A DNA stretch of 64,000 bases from Polynucleobacter sp. VK25 (GCF_018687355.1 NZ_CP061288.1:1746144-1810143), one strand, 5' to 3'; numbered from the stretch's first letter, positions 16,092 to 25,065 are shown. Made by a program: numbers and translations. The notes: generated from the sequence alone by a model not told the origin.

Positions 16092-17533
16092 TTAGCCAAG
16101 ATTTAATGGCCCCCATCATGTTTGGGGGTCTGATTGTATTTTTACTAATTGGATATCCAGCAGCGTTTTCTTTAGGTGCTGTTGGCTTATTCTTCTCTTT
16201 CATTGGTATCGAGATGGGCATGTTTCAGCCCACCTTCTTACAGGCGCTACCAGATCGCGTGTTCGGCATCCTGTCGAATGACCTTCTACTCTCCATCCCA
16301 TTCTTTACTTTCATGGGCGCCATTTTGGAGAAGTGTGGCTTGGCAGAAGACATGCTCGAAGGCTTGGGTCAGTTATTTGGTCCGATCCGTGGCGGCTTAG
16401 CCTATGCCGTGATTATTGTTGGAGCGATCCTAGGTGCAATTACCGGAACCGTTGCGGCCTCTGTGATTGCCATGGGATTAATCTCCTTACCAATCATGTT
16501 GCGCTATGGCTATAACCCTCGCGTAGCAACGGGTGTGATTGCCGCCTCCGGAACGATCACCCAACTCATCCCACCATCACTGGTATTAATTGTGTTGGCT
16601 GACCAGTTGGGCAAATCCGTTGGCGATATGTATGCAGGCGCTATTGGACCTTCGATCATCCAAGTGGTGTTGTTCTGCTTATTCATTTTCTTTTTATCCA
16701 TTTTTAGACCGCAAGATGTACCAGCACTTCCCCCAGAAGCGCGTCCGAAAATTGACTGGAAATTGTTCAAGAAAATCCTTTGGGGTATTGTTCCTTCGAT
16801 CGCCTTGATCTTCTTGGTGCTTGGAACCATCTTGATGGGTCTGGCAACACCAACTGAAGGTGGTGCAATGGGTTCTGTTGGAGCTTTAGTTCTTGCGGCA
16901 ATGAACAAGCGTCTACAAAAGCCTTTGGTCTGGGAAGCAATGACTTCAACCATGCGCATTAATGCCATGGTGATCTTCATTCTGATTGGATCGACTGTCT
17001 TTGGCTTAGCATTCCGCGGCGTTGATGGCGACCTTTGGATTGAGCATCTGTTGTCAGGATTGCCAGGCGGTCAAATAGGCTTCTTAATCGTGGTGAACTT
17101 GTTTGTTTTCTTCTTAGCCTTCTTCTTAGACTATTTTGAAATCGCCTTCATCATCATTCCACTATTGGCTCCTGTTGCAGACAAGCTTGGCATTGATCTC
17201 ATTTGGTTTGGCGTGCTTCTCGGCGCCAACATGCAGACCTCGTTTATGCATCCGCCATTTGGATTCGCCTTGTTCTATCTTCGTGGGGTAGCGCCAAAAT
17301 CGCTGAAAAGCTCCGATATTTACTACGGTGCTTTGCCATGGGTTGGTCTACAACTGATTTTGGTTGCGATCATCATCTTCATTCCAGAGACTGTTACTTA
17401 CTTCATTGATAAGCCAGCGGTTGCAATGGATGTGAATGCTGTCTCAGTTGATCCACTTGAAGGCGTTCAGCAAAATGAAATCACTGTAGACTCTAGTGCG
17501 GATATCGAGCGTCAATTGCGAGAAAATAAATAG
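16088..17533 (+). CDS. TRAP transporter large permease subunit (DctM family)
   Basis: A 481-residue inner-membrane protein with about 12 hydrophobic segments, the sodium-driven channel of the TRAP system. Family motifs include GYPAAFSLGAVGL, IPFFTFMGAILEKCGLAEDML, GPIRGGLAYAVIIVGAILGAITGTVAASV and ASGTITQLIPPSLVLIVLAD. The last 50 or so residues are a hydrophilic tail rich in Val and acidic residues, longer than in most members. It overlaps dctQ by 4 bases and is followed 40 bases later by the gamma-glutamyltransferase homologue. Confidence 0.94.
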   Translation: MISQDLMAPIMFGGLIVFLLIGYPAAFSLGAVGLFFSFIGIEMGMFQPTFLQALPDRVFGILSNDLLLSIPFFTFMGAILEKCGLAEDMLEGLGQLFGPIRGGLAYAVIIVGAILGAITGTVAASVIAMGLISLPIMLRYGYNPRVATGVIAASGTITQLIPPSLVLIVLADQLGKSVGDMYAGAIGPSIIQVVLFCLFIFFLSIFRPQDVPALPPEARPKIDWKLFKKILWGIVPSIALIFLVLGTILMGLATPTEGGAMGSVGALVLAAMNKRLQKPLVWEAMTSTMRINAMVIFILIGSTVFGLAFRGVDGDLWIEHLLSGLPGGQIGFLIVVNLFVFFLAFFLDYFEIAFIIIPLLAPVADKLGIDLIWFGVLLGANMQTSFMHPPFGFALFYLRGVAPKSLKSSDIYYGALPWVGLQLILVAIIIFIPETVTYFIDKPAVAMDVNAVSVDPLEGVQQNEITVDSSADIERQLRENK

Positions 17534-17573
17534 CTATAGAAATAGCAGAATAAAAAAATAGAGGGGATTTACG

Positions 17574-19172
17574 ATGCAAGCAAAGTGGGGTATTCGGGGG
17601 ATGGCGGTAGCACCGCACTCCCTCGCTTCTGAATCGGCTTTAGCAGTTCTACGTGAAGGCGGTAATGCACTGGAAGCAATGGTGGCTGCGGCAGCAACCA
17701 TTGCTGTGGTGTACCCACATATGAACTCTATTGGCGGTGACTCGTTCTGGGTGGTGCATTCGCCTGGCAAGGCCATGGGCGGCATTGATGCCTGTGGCGC
17801 TGCAGCTGGTTTAGCCACAAAGCAATGGTATGCAGAACGTGGCATCACTAAAGCAATTCCATTTCGGGGGGCTATTGCTGCAAATACGGTTGCTGGAACT
17901 ATTTCAGGCTGGGGTGCTGCTCACAAACTTTCTAAACAAGGCTTGGGTGGCAAGATTCCACTCTCTCGTTTATTGGCTGATGCAATTCATTACGCAGAAG
18001 CAGGAGTGCCGGTTACTTACAGTCAATCGAGTTTGACCGAAAAAAAGCGCGCAGAACTCAGTCCTATCCCTGGGTTTTCCAAAACCTTTCTAGTGAATGG
18101 TAAAGCACCAGCGGTTGGCAGCATTTTTAAACAAGAGCGCCTTGCAAAAACTTTACGCCAAATTGCAGAAAAAGGAACGGATGACTATTACCGTGGAGAT
18201 CTTGCGCAATTACTTGGCAAAGAATTAACGGACATTGGTAGCCCCTTACGCTTAGATGACTTGCATCGTCATCACGCCAAACTCATAGACCCACTAGAGC
18301 TCAAACATAGTCTAGGTAAGGTTTACAACATGATTCCGCCTACTCAAGGCGTTGTCTCCCTCATGATTATTGGCATCTTGGATCAGTTGAACTTAAAACG
18401 ATTCAAAGTAGATAGTCCAGAGTATGTACATCATTGTGTTGAGGCCACTAAGCAGGCATTTAAGATTCGCGATCAGTTTGTGACAGACCCCGCGTATATG
18501 ACGAAGAATGCACAGTCCTTCCTAGCCCCAGACTTCCTGAAAAAACTTGCCAAGAATATTGATCCCAATAAAGCGCTACCTTGGGGTCAAGGCAAGGGTC
18601 CAGCCGATACGATTTGGATGGGCGTAATTGATGGTGATGGCAATTGTGTTTCCTTCATTCAAAGTATTTATCACGAGTTTGGCGCAGGTATTGTTCTGCC
18701 GAAGTCTGGCGTGAACTGGCAGAACCGTGGATGCAGCTTCTCACTGGATCCCAAAACCCTCAATCATCTTGAGCCATATAGAAAACCATTCCACACTCTC
18801 AATCCTGCAATGGCCTTGTTTAAAGATGGTCGCTCAATGGTCTACGGAACAATGGGTGGCGATGGTCAACCCCAAACACAATGTGCAGTCTTTACTCGTA
18901 CCGCTACTTACGGCCTTGATCCCCAGGATGCCATTAGTCGTCCGCGCTGGTTACTCGGTCGCACTTGGGGGCAAACGAGTGATAGCTTAAAGCTCGAGTC
19001 ACGCTTTAGTCCTTTGGTCGCCAAAGAGCTTCACACTTTAGGTCATGAGATTGAAATGCTCGACGCCTTCGATGAAACAGTCGGTCATGCTGGCTGCATC
19101 ATTCGTGATCCATCAGGCACGCTGCGGGGCGGATGGGATCCTCGTAGCGACGGCGCTGTTAGCGCGTTTTAG
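17574..19172 (+). CDS. Gamma-glutamyltransferase family protein (cytoplasmic, YwrD-like)
   Basis: A 532-residue Ntn-hydrolase precursor that cleaves itself into two subunits. The predicted new N-terminus is Thr346 in GPADTIWMGVIDGDGNCVSF, which aligns with the catalytic Thr of E. coli GGT (TTHYSVVD), although the following Thr-His is Ile-Trp here. The small subunit carries GGDGQPQTQ near residue 430. There is no signal peptide, unlike secreted GGT, which points to the YwrD-like branch with unproven substrates. A GAGGGG ribosome site precedes the ATG. Its place behind the TRAP genes suggests it processes the imported compound; that is an inference. Confidence 0.86.
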   Translation: MQAKWGIRGMAVAPHSLASESALAVLREGGNALEAMVAAAATIAVVYPHMNSIGGDSFWVVHSPGKAMGGIDACGAAAGLATKQWYAERGITKAIPFRGAIAANTVAGTISGWGAAHKLSKQGLGGKIPLSRLLADAIHYAEAGVPVTYSQSSLTEKKRAELSPIPGFSKTFLVNGKAPAVGSIFKQERLAKTLRQIAEKGTDDYYRGDLAQLLGKELTDIGSPLRLDDLHRHHAKLIDPLELKHSLGKVYNMIPPTQGVVSLMIIGILDQLNLKRFKVDSPEYVHHCVEATKQAFKIRDQFVTDPAYMTKNAQSFLAPDFLKKLAKNIDPNKALPWGQGKGPADTIWMGVIDGDGNCVSFIQSIYHEFGAGIVLPKSGVNWQNRGCSFSLDPKTLNHLEPYRKPFHTLNPAMALFKDGRSMVYGTMGGDGQPQTQCAVFTRTATYGLDPQDAISRPRWLLGRTWGQTSDSLKLESRFSPLVAKELHTLGHEIEMLDAFDETVGHAGCIIRDPSGTLRGGWDPRSDGAVSAF

Positions 19173-19788
19173 TAATAAACATTTTGGGTACGCGCAGATC
19201 CCAGTAAATCGCTGCTGCGCGTAGTCCAAAAATTCCGAGCATGCAAAGCACGGAGCCCTCAACAATATATTGAGGTAAGAAGTTCAATATCAGAACATAT
19301 GCACAACAACCCAAAGTTACCGGAATAGCATATAGCTCATGCGACATGATGAGTGTTTTTCTACCCGCTAGGACATCGCGTAATAAACCACCGCCGATCG
19401 CAGTTACAACACCTAAGATCACAGGTGCTACAGGTAGGCCATAACCCATGCTCCAGGCCTTATCGGCCCCCTGAATGGCAAATAGTGCAGCACCAAAGCC
19501 ATCGATATACAACATCCAGCGATAAATTTGCGGTTGGGTAAAAAAGGATTCTGCGAAGAAAGCGATGACACTGGCGCCTAGCGCAAGCCACACATACATT
19601 TGATTCTCAGACCAGAAAATAGGGGCTTCCAAAATGATGTCACGAATAGTGCCTCCGCCAATTGCAGTAATAAGCCCAAGCACTAAAACACCAAAAAGAT
19701 CCACGCCACGATCGGCAATTGCCAAGACACCTGTCACAGCAAAGGCCATGGTTGCAATGATGCCAATCCAAAAATTAATATCTTCCAT
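19159..19788 (-). CDS. Trimeric intracellular cation (TRIC) channel family protein
   Basis: A 209-residue membrane protein from the ATG at 19788 (MEDINFWIGIIATMAFAVTG). It has about seven membrane segments in two related halves, each with the UPF0126/TRIC motif: GLITAIGGGTIRDIILEAP and GVVTAIGGGLLRDVLAGRK. Prokaryotic TRIC proteins form homotrimeric potassium-permeable channels. An in-frame extension to 20004 would run into the divergent GST gene and is rejected. Its 3' end overlaps the convergent GGT homologue by 14 bases. Confidence 0.9.
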   Translation of the reverse strand: MEDINFWIGIIATMAFAVTGVLAIADRGVDLFGVLVLGLITAIGGGTIRDIILEAPIFWSENQMYVWLALGASVIAFFAESFFTQPQIYRWMLYIDGFGAALFAIQGADKAWSMGYGLPVAPVILGVVTAIGGGLLRDVLAGRKTLIMSHELYAIPVTLGCCAYVLILNFLPQYIVEGSVLCMLGIFGLRAAAIYWDLRVPKMFITKTR

Positions 19789-19878
19789 AACAACAAGTCT
19801 AAAGCACTTTGTGTGAACCAAGACTTGAATCCCCATCCTTAATATACTGTTAGCTATGAGATTAAATAAGGTATTGAT

Positions 19879-20559
19879 ATGACCCCCAAGCTGTATAGCT
19901 TTTGGCGTAGCTCTGCCGCATTTCGTGTGCGTATTGCCCTGAATCTCAAGGGCATGGATTACGAAGTTATTCCAGTACACCTCAGCAAGGGTGGCGGCGA
20001 ACAAATGGGAGAGACTTTCAGCAGCAAAAACCCGAATCGCTTGGTTCCCTTATTTGAAGATGGCGAAAAGAGTATTCATCAATCCTTAGCAATCATTGAA
20101 TATCTAGAAGAAACTCATCCGGAGCCAGCGCTCTTACCAAGTTCAGCAATCGATCGAGCATGGGTCCGCGCCGTAGCAATGGATATTGCCAGCGATATCC
20201 ACCCAATCAATAATTTACGTGTACTGCGCTACCTCATTAAAAAAATGGGTGTCAGTAACGAGGCTAAAGATGAGTGGTATCAGCACTGGATCAAAGTAGG
20301 GCTCGAGAGTTTAGAAAAGCAATTGAGTATTGATCCTCGCGTTGGAAGATTTGCCTATGGCGATCAACCAGGGCTTATTGATATTTGTTTAGTCCCCCAG
20401 CTATTTAATGCTCTAAGCGCAAAAGTAGATATGAATCCCTACCCCACCCTCATGCGAATTTTTCATGAGTGTATGCAATTACCTGCCTTTATTGATGCCT
20501 CTTGGGAAAAGCAAATCGATGCGGAGGGATTAAACCCCGTTACTCCACCACAGAAATAA
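19879..20559 (+). CDS. Glutathione S-transferase, zeta type (maleylacetoacetate isomerase-like)
   Basis: A 226-residue GST. The N-terminal thioredoxin fold has SFWRSSAAFRVRIALNLKG, the zeta-class motif in the bacterial form where the second half lacks Cys, followed by NPNRLVPLFEDG and HQSLAIIEYLEE for glutathione binding. The C-terminal helical domain ends with LPAFIDASWEKQIDAE. In tyrosine catabolism this enzyme isomerises maleylacetoacetate, but no tyrosine-degradation gene is adjacent, so it may serve another role. The 3' end overlaps the AEC gene by 30 bases. Confidence 0.85.
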   Translation: MTPKLYSFWRSSAAFRVRIALNLKGMDYEVIPVHLSKGGGEQMGETFSSKNPNRLVPLFEDGEKSIHQSLAIIEYLEETHPEPALLPSSAIDRAWVRAVAMDIASDIHPINNLRVLRYLIKKMGVSNEAKDEWYQHWIKVGLESLEKQLSIDPRVGRFAYGDQPGLIDICLVPQLFNALSAKVDMNPYPTLMRIFHECMQLPAFIDASWEKQIDAEGLNPVTPPQK

Positions 20560-21459
20560 TGAGAGCGTAAGCAATGAGCTCACTGTCGTAATTAAGACCA
20601 CCCTAGAAATCACGCTGCCATCAGCTTTGTAATACTGAGCCAACATAAACGGCCCAGTACCCGTAGGGAGTGCACTCAAAATCACGATTGCATTTATCCA
20701 TAAATCAGGCAAACCTAAAATGGGGCCAGCAATGATCCAGGCAATGAATGGCTGCAGAATAAGCTTTGCCAAACTGATACCCCAGGCCTGAGCTGGAGCG
20801 GCAGTACTTTTTTGTATCAGAAATAAACCGATTGATACCAGAGCACAAGGAGTCGATGCAGCAGCTAAGAATGCAATCACCTGGGCAATCGGATCATACA
20901 AAGTAAGACCACTAGCAGCCCACGCCAAGCCAGCTACTGGAGCAATTAACAATGGGTTAGTGCAAAGCGATTTGATAACGCTCCACACAATCTCATGGGA
21001 CTTCTTGTGCGACAAAATGCCGATTTCAATAAGTACGGTCGCCAAGGCAAACATCACAAACACAATAAACGTAGAAATAATCGCAGGCGCTAAACCATCT
21101 TGACCAAGGGCAAGCGCGCACAAAGGAATACCCATGTACCCAGTATTCGAATAAGACGCACTAAGGCCATCAAAGCTAGCTGCCGCTAAATCTCGATTGC
21201 GCATCCAACTAATGAGAAGCACTACAACGAACACCATGAGGCAGCTGAGAAAAAACGCAGTGATAAAACCAGGTTGCCAAAGTGTTTGCCAACCACTATT
21301 AGCTGCAAAATTAAAGAGTTGTGCGGGTAATGCCATCCAAACTACGAAGCGATTGAGCTCAACCGAAGCGTTTATGCCTAGCTTGCCAGAGCGTCCGCCA
21401 ACATACCCAATCAGGATGAGTAAAAAAACGGGAAGAACAACATTAAATACGTAGAGCAA
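20530..21459 (-). CDS. AEC-family (auxin efflux carrier-like) transporter
   Basis: A 309-residue protein with about ten membrane segments in two inverted halves of five, typical of the AEC family (PF03547). Visible features: FNVVLPVFLLILIGYVGGRSG at the start, YSNTGYMGIPLCALALG in segment 4 and a C-terminal ALPTGTGPFMLAQYYKADGSVISRVVLITTVSSLLTLS. Bacterial members carry malate, malonate or other carboxylates; the substrate is not evident here. It is the last gene of a minus-strand run and overlaps the convergent GST gene. Confidence 0.9.
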   Translation of the reverse strand: MLYVFNVVLPVFLLILIGYVGGRSGKLGINASVELNRFVVWMALPAQLFNFAANSGWQTLWQPGFITAFFLSCLMVFVVVLLISWMRNRDLAAASFDGLSASYSNTGYMGIPLCALALGQDGLAPAIISTFIVFVMFALATVLIEIGILSHKKSHEIVWSVIKSLCTNPLLIAPVAGLAWAASGLTLYDPIAQVIAFLAAASTPCALVSIGLFLIQKSTAAPAQAWGISLAKLILQPFIAWIIAGPILGLPDLWINAIVILSALPTGTGPFMLAQYYKADGSVISRVVLITTVSSLLTLSLFLWWSNGV

Positions 21460-21486
21460 AATATTTAACGGGCGTAAGTGTAGGGA

Positions 21487-22011
21487 TTAAGAAATTTTCT
21501 TCAGCGTCTTGATATAACGCTGTGCATTTTTGACATAGCGTCCGGCGATATCGTGGATGCCCGCAATTTGCTCTGAGGTAAGCTCTTTTACTGCTTTAGC
21601 AGGCGTCCCCAAAATCATGGAGCCATCTGGGAATTCTTTTCCTTCAGTTACGAGCGCGCCGGCACCAACCAAGCAATTTTTCCCAATCTTGGCGCCATTC
21701 AAAATGACCGCACCAATACCAATAAGACTGCCGTCCCCAATATGACAACCGTGCAACATCACCTGATGACCAACAGTGACGTTCTTACCAATGATGAGAG
21801 GGTAACCTGGGTCGGTATGCAGAACAGAGGCGTCCTGCACATTACTACCCGCCCCAATTTGAATGAGATCGTTATCACCACGGACAACTACCTTGGGCCA
21901 AACGCTCGCATCTTGATGGAGTTCTACTTTACCGATCACTTCTGCGCTCTCGGCAACCCAAGCACCCTCAGCTAATTGCGGGGTGTTTCCGTCTAGTTCA
22001 AATATAGCCAT
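21487..22011 (-). CDS. Gamma-class carbonic anhydrase family protein (YrdA/PaaY-like)
   Basis: A 174-residue left-handed beta-helix protein with hexapeptide repeats ([55 protein letters not shown]). Three His that normally bind the active-site metal are present: [13 protein letters not shown] and LHGCH. Members form trimers with zinc at the subunit interface. Some have weak carbonic anhydrase or thioesterase activity; the activity here is unproven. It lies 27 bases upstream of the AEC gene on the same strand. Confidence 0.92.
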   Translation of the reverse strand: MAIFELDGNTPQLAEGAWVAESAEVIGKVELHQDASVWPKVVVRGDNDLIQIGAGSNVQDASVLHTDPGYPLIIGKNVTVGHQVMLHGCHIGDGSLIGIGAVILNGAKIGKNCLVGAGALVTEGKEFPDGSMILGTPAKAVKELTSEQIAGIHDIAGRYVKNAQRYIKTLKKIS

Positions 22012-22067
22012 GACTCATTATAGGTATGAATCAGGCTACAGTTGAATCACTATGCACTAAAAGTGAA

Positions 22068-23270
22068 TTACCAGTTTGGCTCGCGATCAGGGGTTGAAGA
22101 AATACGATGCACACTTAAATCCGCACCTTCGTATTCTTCTTCTTGCGACATCCGAAGACCCAAGATTGCTTTCAGGGTGCCATAGACAACAATCCCGCCG
22201 ATTAGTGCAATGCCAACGCCCAAGGCACTGCCAATGAGTTGACCAATAAAAGTCACGCCACCAATTCCACCAAGTGCCTTAGTTCCAAAGATGCCTGCGG
22301 CCAATCCACCCCAGAGACCACATAACCCATGCAAAGGCCAAACGCCGAGAACATCATCAATCTTCCAGCGGTTTTGGACCAAGGTGAACATATAAACAAA
22401 TAAAGCGCCGGCAACTAAACCAACAAACAATGCTCCTAAAGGATGCATTAGGTCCGAGCCCGCACACACTGCAACCAAACCAGCAAGTGGACCGTTGTAA
22501 GTAAAGCCAGGATCATTACGACCAACCACCCAAGCAGCTAATGTTCCACCAACCATTGCCATCAGTGAGTTCATCGCAACTAAGCCACTGATCTTGTCAA
22601 TCGTTTGTGCACTCATCACATTGAAGCCAAACCAACCTACCGCCAAGATCCAAGCCCCCAAAGCCAAGAAAGGAATGCTTGATGGTGGATGAGCAGAGAT
22701 TTGGCCCTCTTTGGTGTAACGACCACGACGTGCGCCTAGCAGAATGACTGCAGGCAAGGCAATCCAGCCACCTACCGCATGCACAACAACTGACCCTGCA
22801 AAATCATGAAATTCTTCGCCAGTGAAACCTTTGATCCACGCTTGAATGCCGTAGTGCTGATTCCACGCAATACCCTCGAAGAAGGGATACACAAAGCCTA
22901 CCAATACAAAAGTAGCAATTAACTGTGGATTAAATTTAGCGCGCTCTGCAATGCCACCCGAAATAATGGCCGGAATAGCAGCAGCAAAAGTGAGTAGGAA
23001 GAAAAACTTCACTAACTCATAGCCATTTTTCTCAGCCAATAACTCTGCGCCAGAGAAAAAGTTCACGCCATAAGCAATGCTGTAACCAATAAAGAAATAC
23101 GCAATAGTTGAGACCGCAAAGTCCACCAAGATTTTTACTAATGCATTGACTTGGTTTTTCTTGCGAACCGTTCCCAATTCCAAGAACGCAAAGCCCGCAT
23201 GCATAGCAAGAACCATAATGGCGCCGAGCAAGATAAATAAAGCATCACTACCTGACTTCAAAGTTTCCAT
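22068..23270 (-). CDS. amt: Ammonium transporter
   Basis: A 400-residue Amt/AmtB protein from the ATG at 23270, which has a GAGGGG ribosome site. The longer in-frame start at 23321 is less likely. Eleven membrane segments are expected. Features include FAFLELGTVRKKNQVNALVKILVDF, DFAGSVVVHAVGGW with the conserved Asp and first pore His, GWFGFNVMSA and PLHGLCGLWGGLAAGIFG with the second pore His. It imports ammonium, and the partner GlnK gene is not adjacent. Confidence 0.95.
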   Translation of the reverse strand: METLKSGSDALFILLGAIMVLAMHAGFAFLELGTVRKKNQVNALVKILVDFAVSTIAYFFIGYSIAYGVNFFSGAELLAEKNGYELVKFFFLLTFAAAIPAIISGGIAERAKFNPQLIATFVLVGFVYPFFEGIAWNQHYGIQAWIKGFTGEEFHDFAGSVVVHAVGGWIALPAVILLGARRGRYTKEGQISAHPPSSIPFLALGAWILAVGWFGFNVMSAQTIDKISGLVAMNSLMAMVGGTLAAWVVGRNDPGFTYNGPLAGLVAVCAGSDLMHPLGALFVGLVAGALFVYMFTLVQNRWKIDDVLGVWPLHGLCGLWGGLAAGIFGTKALGGIGGVTFIGQLIGSALGVGIALIGGIVVYGTLKAILGLRMSQEEEYEGADLSVHRISSTPDREPNW

Positions 23271-23407
23271 GAATTTTCCCCTCTTATTTTTTGCATCATT
23301 ATGGGGAATATAAAAACCCATATAAGTGCAATATGCACTTATTTAGTGCATTAATAGGGCTTATTTATGGTTTATCATCGTTTTTACATACACCTAAGGG
23401 AGAACCC

Positions 23408-23770
23408 ATGAAAAAAATACTCGCTGCATTGGCTGCTTTGGCTGCATTTTCTGGCCTGGCTCAAGCACAAGAAACTATCAAAGTATTGAGCACTCAAGAA
23501 CTCGTTAATGTTTGCAAACTCCCTGCAAGCCCAGAATCACGTAGTTTTTGCATTGGCTTTACCACCTCCGTATACGACACCTATTTAGCAACCCGCCACC
23601 CACAACGTGCGAAGCCATTTATTTGTGTGAAGCAACCAGCTCCAGCGCGCGATGAAGTCATTAGTGATTTCGTGAAATTTGCGCAAAGCAACTCACAAAT
23701 TGCCGACAAACCAGCTGCAGGTGTTTTCTTGGGCTTCTTAGCATCACGCTTTCCTTGCGCCAGAAAATAA
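23408..23770 (+). CDS. Rap1a/Tai-type secreted protein, orphan
   Basis: A 120-residue exported protein starting at the ATG at 23408, with AAGGGAGA upstream; the frame extends to 23291 but that overlaps the amt start. A signal peptide (KKILAALAALAAFSGLAQA) is followed by a Rap1a-like domain: ELVNVCK, RSFCIGFTTSVYDTY, KPFICVKQPAPARDEVISDFVKF and LGFLASRFPC. Four Cys (36, 48, 73, 117) fit two disulfides. Rap1a proteins are known as immunity factors against type VI secretion effectors such as Ssp1, but many are orphans. No effector or secretion gene is visible here. Confidence 0.75.
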   Translation: MKKILAALAALAAFSGLAQAQETIKVLSTQELVNVCKLPASPESRSFCIGFTTSVYDTYLATRHPQRAKPFICVKQPAPARDEVISDFVKFAQSNSQIADKPAAGVFLGFLASRFPCARK

Positions 23771-23816
23771 TTTAGCAACTTAGCCAAACGAATAAACATT
23801 TAAAGGATCAGTTGAG

Positions 23817-24104
23817 ATGAAAAAAATTATCGCAATTACCGCAGCAACTTTAGCAATCGCTGGTTGCTCAAATATGAGCAACACTGAGCAACGCACACTT
23901 TCAGGCGCAAGCATAGGCGCAGCTGCTGGCGCTGTTGGAACAGCAATCTTCCACGGCAACCCTATTTGGGGAGCGGTTGGTGGTGCAGCAGTTGGCGCAG
24001 CATCAGGTTATGTCTATGATGCTTACAAGAAAAATGAAGCTTCTAATTACAACTCTGGCTATAACGCCGGAAAAAATAATCAGCCAGCCCAAGCTCCAAA
24101 CTAA
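23817..24104 (+). CDS. Glycine-zipper outer-membrane lipoprotein
   Basis: A 95-residue protein with a lipobox (LAIAGC, lipidated Cys17) and a glycine-zipper segment (SGASIGAAAGAVGTAIFHGNPIWGAVGGAAVGAASGYVYDAYKK) that could form a membrane-spanning helical hairpin. The C-terminal tail is hydrophilic and rich in Asn and Gln. It resembles YMGG/Rick-17kDa-type or OmpA-associated lipoproteins, whose functions are mostly unknown. It starts 46 bases after the Rap1a-type gene and ends in a strong terminator, so the two are likely one transcript. Confidence 0.85.
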   Translation: MKKIIAITAATLAIAGCSNMSNTEQRTLSGASIGAAAGAVGTAIFHGNPIWGAVGGAAVGAASGYVYDAYKKNEASNYNSGYNAGKNNQPAQAPN

Positions 24105-24146
24105 GCTTTGCCGCTAGGTCTACTAAGACCTTAGTACAGCAACACC

Positions 24147-24184
24147 AAACCCAGCTCGTATTAATTTACCAGCTGGGTTTTTAT
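24147..24184 (+). terminator. Intrinsic terminator of the glycine-zipper gene, overlapping the osmC 3' end
   Basis: AAACCCAGCT (24147-24156) pairs perfectly with AGCTGGGTTT (24171-24180), followed by T-rich sequence on the plus strand. The stop codon of the convergent OsmC gene (24161-24163) lies in the loop, and the descending arm encodes the Lys-Thr-Gln-Leu near its C-terminus. Confidence 0.85.
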
Positions 24185-24550
24185 TTGGATCTGGCCAGCC
24201 AATGCTTTATGTATTGGGCATTTGTTTGCTATCTCTAGCAGGCGCTCTTTTTCTTCTGCACTCAAATGACCCATCAATTGAATCTCACGAGAGAATGTTT
24301 CAACATCATCAACTCTCTCAATATCCACCGTCACCATTGCATTTTCTAGTTTCATTTCTTTGCGGCCTGCGTACATCTTTAAAGTCATTGAGGTACAAGC
24401 CGCCAAAGCAGCGCCAAGATACTCGTGAGGACTCGGACCAGTTCCGGAACCCCCTTTAGAAATTTCTGCATCAGCCAGAAAATGTAAATCACCTGCGGTC
24501 AATTTCTGCTGAAGTGGGCCTTGGCCAAACTGGGAGACTACTTTTCTCAT
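24161..24550 (-). CDS. OsmC-family peroxiredoxin-like protein
   Basis: A 129-residue OsmC-fold protein, a thiol-dependent peroxidase family that reduces organic hydroperoxides. The two catalytic Cys are Cys52 (GAALAACTSMTLKMYAGRK) and Cys111 (IANKCPIHKALAG). It is one of two OsmC-family genes in the window; this one has the shorter Ohr/OsmC-like pattern, the one at 55726 the YhfA-like pattern. It lies downstream of the rhodanese gene with a 46-bp gap on the same strand. Confidence 0.9.
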   Translation of the reverse strand: MRKVVSQFGQGPLQQKLTAGDLHFLADAEISKGGSGTGPSPHEYLGAALAACTSMTLKMYAGRKEMKLENAMVTVDIERVDDVETFSREIQLMGHLSAEEKERLLEIANKCPIHKALAGQIQIKTQLVN

Positions 24551-24596
24551 AAAGATCCTAATAAATTATTTCAATACATTAAATGACAGAATGACT

Positions 24597-25010
24597 TTAA
24601 CCGGAATGGGATTTCCCTGCTTTTTCTGCAGTAGGCAACTGCGCTTTCTTCCAGGCGCTAAAGCCACCTTCTAAGTGACAAATATTGGGCACACCCATTC
24701 TCTGAAGTGTTTGCGTGGCCAAGGCTGAACGCCAAGCTGAGGCACAGTACAAAACTAGCTTCTTTCCTTCACCAAATATGGGTTTGTAATACGGGCTATC
24801 GGGATCAACCCAAAATTCCAGCATTCCCCTTGGGGCATGCAGCGCGTTTGGAATCATGCCTTCTCGCTCTAATTCACGCACGTCACGAATATCCACAAAG
24901 ACTACATTTGAGTCGACCAATAATTCCCCTGCCTTTTCTAAGGGTAGCGTCTCAATTTCAGCCATCGCATTCTGGATGAGCTCTTGATGCCCAATCTTTA
25001 ATTTCACCAA
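24597..25010 (-). CDS. Rhodanese-like domain protein
   Basis: A 137-residue single rhodanese domain (FVDIRDVRELEREGMIPNALHAPRG, then KKLVLYCASAWRSALATQTLQRMG). The catalytic Cys89 sits in the loop CASAWRS. Such proteins transfer sulfane sulfur, for example thiosulfate to cyanide, though the acceptor here is unknown. It is divergent from the antiporter gene with a 55-bp gap, and upstream of OsmC. Confidence 0.9.
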   Translation of the reverse strand: MVKLKIGHQELIQNAMAEIETLPLEKAGELLVDSNVVFVDIRDVRELEREGMIPNALHAPRGMLEFWVDPDSPYYKPIFGEGKKLVLYCASAWRSALATQTLQRMGVPNICHLEGGFSAWKKAQLPTAEKAGKSHSG

Positions 25011-25065
25011 AATCTCCTAAATTAACAATGTCAAAATCATCTCACGCACCTGCTACCATTCTGCT

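Noticed and set aside
19789..20004. N-terminal extension of the TRIC protein to 20004
   Set aside because: It would overlap the start of the divergent GST gene and lacks hydrophobic segments or a family match; the ATG at 19788 fits the family start.
24118..24138. Inverted repeat AGGTCT/AGACCT just after the glycine-zipper gene
   Set aside because: Short stem without a T-tract; the real terminator is the 10-bp hairpin at 24147-24180.
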